Part shown: positions 62,096 through 64,000 of the stretch, one piece after another | Layout: each line of letters starts with the position of its first letter | How positions within the stretch are numbered: position 1 is the stretch's first letter | NCBI GenBank assembly: GCA_964633285.1 | Contig: CAZWGA010000014.1 | Coordinates: 1 to 64,000 of the forward strand | DNA from: 20CM-2-55-15 sp964633285 | GTDB lineage: Bacteria > Acidobacteriota > Terriglobia > 20CM-2-55-15 | Direction of reading: 5' to 3' | Length of the DNA: 64,000 nucleotides | Notes under the pieces: model-generated | The model's input: only the letters and a program-made list of their open reading frames with translations | The model's database searches: none | What the model was told of the DNA's origin: nothing | Program-made: the position numbers and the translations under genes

Positions 62096-63043
62096 CTATT
62101 CAAACCATTGCTCGAGCACTCTCGAATCGATTCTTCGCTTTGCCTGAATCGTTTTCCGTTTACGCAACAAGCGCGGGAAATTCCTGACAACATAAAACAA
62201 CGCTGGAATCGACGCCCACTCCCGAAGTAACACGAATCCAATCACGGCCGCGTCACGCTTCGTGATTTGCCAAAAGTCGCGCCGGTACAGGTTCGCAGTC
62301 ATATTGTTGATTCGCAGGAGGAATCGGTTTTTCACCGAGTGATAATTGATTTCTTTCGGCAATCCGCGGCGGCGTTCGGGCGTAACGCGGCGGCGATGCC
62401 GCGCAATCGCCGCCGGCACGTAGATGGAATTCCAGCCGAGCAGGCGGCAACGCCACGCTAGATCCGCATCTTCACGATAGGCAAAAAAATCTTCATCGAA
62501 GTACTGGCCGGCAATCGCGGCGGTTTCGAGCGCCTCACGGCGGTATATCGCGGCAGCGCCGCTCGGTCCGAAGATGTCTCCAGGTTTGTCGAACTGTCCG
62601 GTGTCGCGCTGCTCGCTGCCGCGATCGAGATGCCGCTGAGAGCGCAGCATGACGATGCCCGTGGAATCAATGATGTTTCCATCCATGCGCATTAACTTGC
62701 CGCTCGCCGAAGCCGCATCCGGCCTGGCATCCATTGCGCGCACCAGTTCATCAATGAAATCCGGATTCAGAACCGTATCGGGATTGAGGAACAACACATA
62801 ATCCGACGGGAATCGGCGCGCGAGTTCATTGTGTCCCTTGCAGAAGCCCGTGTTCACCGATGAACGTTCGAGATAGTGAACATCAAACGGCTCGATCACC
62901 TTCAGCGTGCCGTCTGAAGATGCGTTATCGAAGATGTGCGTCTCAAAATCGTGGAAGGTCTGGCGTCGCAGGCTCTCAAGACAAGCTGCAATATCGGACG
63001 CGCTGTTGAAGGTCACAATGTTGACGGCAACTTTTGTCGTCAT
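62096..63043 (-). CDS. GT2 family glycosyltransferase (rhamnosyltransferase-like), copy A
   Basis: A 315-residue GT-A enzyme: VNIVTFNSASDIAACLESL, the substrate aspartates in IFDNASSDGT, LFLNPDTVLNPDFID carrying the D-x-D-like element, GPSGAAAIYRREAL and the base-containing FFAYREDADLAWRCRLLGW. These are WbbL-type motifs used in O-antigen or exopolysaccharide synthesis. A C-terminal amphipathic part (LLREWASIPALFYVVRNF) may contact the membrane. It overlaps copy B by four bases. Confidence 0.87.
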   Translation of the reverse strand: MTTKVAVNIVTFNSASDIAACLESLRRQTFHDFETHIFDNASSDGTLKVIEPFDVHYLERSSVNTGFCKGHNELARRFPSDYVLFLNPDTVLNPDFIDELVRAMDARPDAASASGKLMRMDGNIIDSTGIVMLRSQRHLDRGSEQRDTGQFDKPGDIFGPSGAAAIYRREALETAAIAGQYFDEDFFAYREDADLAWRCRLLGWNSIYVPAAIARHRRRVTPERRRGLPKEINYHSVKNRFLLRINNMTANLYRRDFWQITKRDAAVIGFVLLREWASIPALFYVVRNFPRLLRKRKTIQAKRRIDSRVLEQWFE

Positions 63044-63903
63044 GATCCCTTCAGTACTTCCAGCAACGCCTTCCCATACGCAACAGCCTGCTTTGGCTTT
63101 CCGATCATCCGGCCAATCATTCCGGCGGCGATGGAGGATCGCACCACAGTGGCGCCGGTGATGCCGAAATGTTTTTGCGCGTAACGCGCCTGGTTCGTGT
63201 AATACGCGCGAACAAAATCTTCGTTGCCCATCGCTTCAACGCTATAACCGCCGGCGTGAAGAAATCTTGCGCGGGGAGCAAAATAGATTTCCCAACCCTT
63301 GTCCTTCAGGCGCCGGCAGAAATCGACATCTTCATACCAGGCGGGATGGAAACGTTCGTCGAATCCGCCGGCATCGTCGAATGCGTCGCGGCGAATCATA
63401 AGAGCCGCGCCCGCAGGCTGCTCAACGCTGATCGCCTCTCCTTCAGGGGCAGGCGATCGCCCCGCGCCGGGTAAGGGGCTGGCGTGACGCCTCCTTCCCA
63501 GATTCTCCATAACGATTGAACCCACGGTTGGGAATCGGCGCGGAAGATATTTTTCACCGGCATGTCCGCCAACCGCTCCCCCGCGCGGCTGTGATTCCAT
63601 CACGTCTTCGAGACATTGAATGGACCCGGGCAAAACACGAATATCGGGATTGAGAATCAAAAGGTAATTCGTCCGCGTCTCTTGAAACGCCTGGTTCACG
63701 GCGGCCGCAAATCCACGATTGACGCTGTTCCGCACGAAGTTGACACGATTGCGATAGCCTTCCGCCAGTTCCATCGAATCGTCCCGGGATGCATTGTCGA
63801 TGACAAGAACTTCCACATCGGGTGTTGTTGCAAGCACCGACTCGATACACGCGCGCAAAAGATTTCCGGAATTCCAGTTGATGATGGCGGCCGTACAGTT
63901 CAT
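63040..63903 (-). CDS. GT2 family glycosyltransferase, copy B
   Basis: A 287-residue GT-A enzyme with AAIINWNSGNLLRACIESVL, VIDNASRDDSME, LLILNPDIRVLPGSI, PAGAALMIRRDAFDDAGGFDE without its last residues, and AWYEDVDFCRRLKDKGW. It is a paralogue of copy A. I use ATG 63903, which overlaps the stop of an upstream partial gene; the frame is open to the end of the window. It is probably part of a surface-polysaccharide cluster that continues beyond 64000. Confidence 0.86.
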   Translation of the reverse strand: MNCTAAIINWNSGNLLRACIESVLATTPDVEVLVIDNASRDDSMELAEGYRNRVNFVRNSVNRGFAAAVNQAFQETRTNYLLILNPDIRVLPGSIQCLEDVMESQPRGGAVGGHAGEKYLPRRFPTVGSIVMENLGRRRHASPLPGAGRSPAPEGEAISVEQPAGAALMIRRDAFDDAGGFDERFHPAWYEDVDFCRRLKDKGWEIYFAPRARFLHAGGYSVEAMGNEDFVRAYYTNQARYAQKHFGITGATVVRSSIAAGMIGRMIGKPKQAVAYGKALLEVLKGS

Positions 63904-64000
63904 GGCTTCGTCGCAAAGACGAGCATGATATCCAGAGGGTTCACCCGAAACACAAGCCGCGCCGAACCGTTTCCCGACGGAATCCACGGAAAATAGCGCG
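63900..64000 (-). CDS. C-terminal end of an upstream gene (partial)
   Basis: On the minus strand a frame enters from the right edge and ends at TGA (63902-63900), overlapping the GT2 start as ATGA. The visible tail reads NPLDIMLVFATKP. The four-base overlap is what one expects within this operon, which is the main support. The family cannot be told. Confidence 0.4.
   Translation of the reverse strand, partial: RYFPWIPSGNGSARLVFRVNPLDIMLVFATKP

Overview
The window (about 57% GC by eye, no tRNA, rRNA, CRISPR array or prophage seen) looks like an Acidobacteriota chromosome segment, probably a metagenome contig because a 10-N scaffold gap lies at 24896-24905. The assignment rests on family content, not on a search: two very large Oar-like TonB-dependent receptors with N-terminal carboxypeptidase-regulatory domains, a VWFA-related protein of the type common in Acidobacteria, a DUF2934/Hsp20-like protein, betaine-lipid genes and minor-pilin genes.

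Region 1 (about 1.5-25 kb) reads as one large phosphorus-starvation island. On the minus strand a secreted phosphoesterase is followed by btaA, btaB and a 2-oxoglutarate/Fe(II) oxygenase, a probable phospholipid-to-betaine-lipid replacement operon. A phytase-like secreted protein comes next. Then phoR-phoB-phoU-pstB (minus) diverges from a second phoB with pstS-pstC-pstA and a DUF2252 gene (plus). Beyond are an Oar-like receptor, a TPR protein with an RMD1/DUF155-like membrane protein, a second phoU, a CHAD (polyphosphate-binding type) gene, a small HTH protein and a DUF2934/Hsp20-like gene. I read six candidate Pho-box arrays upstream of these genes: direct repeats related to CTGTCAT/CTGTAAC at exact 11-base steps, at 12360-12388, 12423-12440, 17149-17177, 20685-20713, 22580-22608 and 24265-24293. 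Three of the resulting promoters have a good -10 hexamer 9-10 nt past the last repeat (TATTAT, TATGAT, TGTAAT). This is the main discovery candidate of the window.

Region 2 (25-35 kb): a half-size UPF0016 protein, a NYN nuclease-like protein with two OST-HTH domains, a zinc-ribbon protein, a three-domain acyl ligase/carrier/acyltransferase protein, and a four-gene minor-pilin operon (fimT-, pilV-, pilW-, pilX-like) whose last member is greatly enlarged by glycine-rich repeats.

Region 3 (35-52 kb): mostly housekeeping and metabolism. It holds a GNAT, an osmoprotectant ABC importer with an FAD amine oxidase, alanine racemase, a flavin reductase, the VWA protein, an FGE-like protein, a CBS protein, an M48 protease, hydantoinase A/B, an M16-like protein, an EF-G paralogue and a YCII protein.

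Region 4 (52-64 kb): envelope glycan genes (Trm112-like, GT9, heptose-7-phosphate kinase, GT4, two GT2), two hypothetical proteins, a second Oar-like receptor and a polytopic TPR protein. Two families of palindromic elements are scattered here; one copy of each lies in frame inside a coding region (29663-29736 and 49171-49197). Coding density is high: no gene-free stretch exceeds 300 bases.
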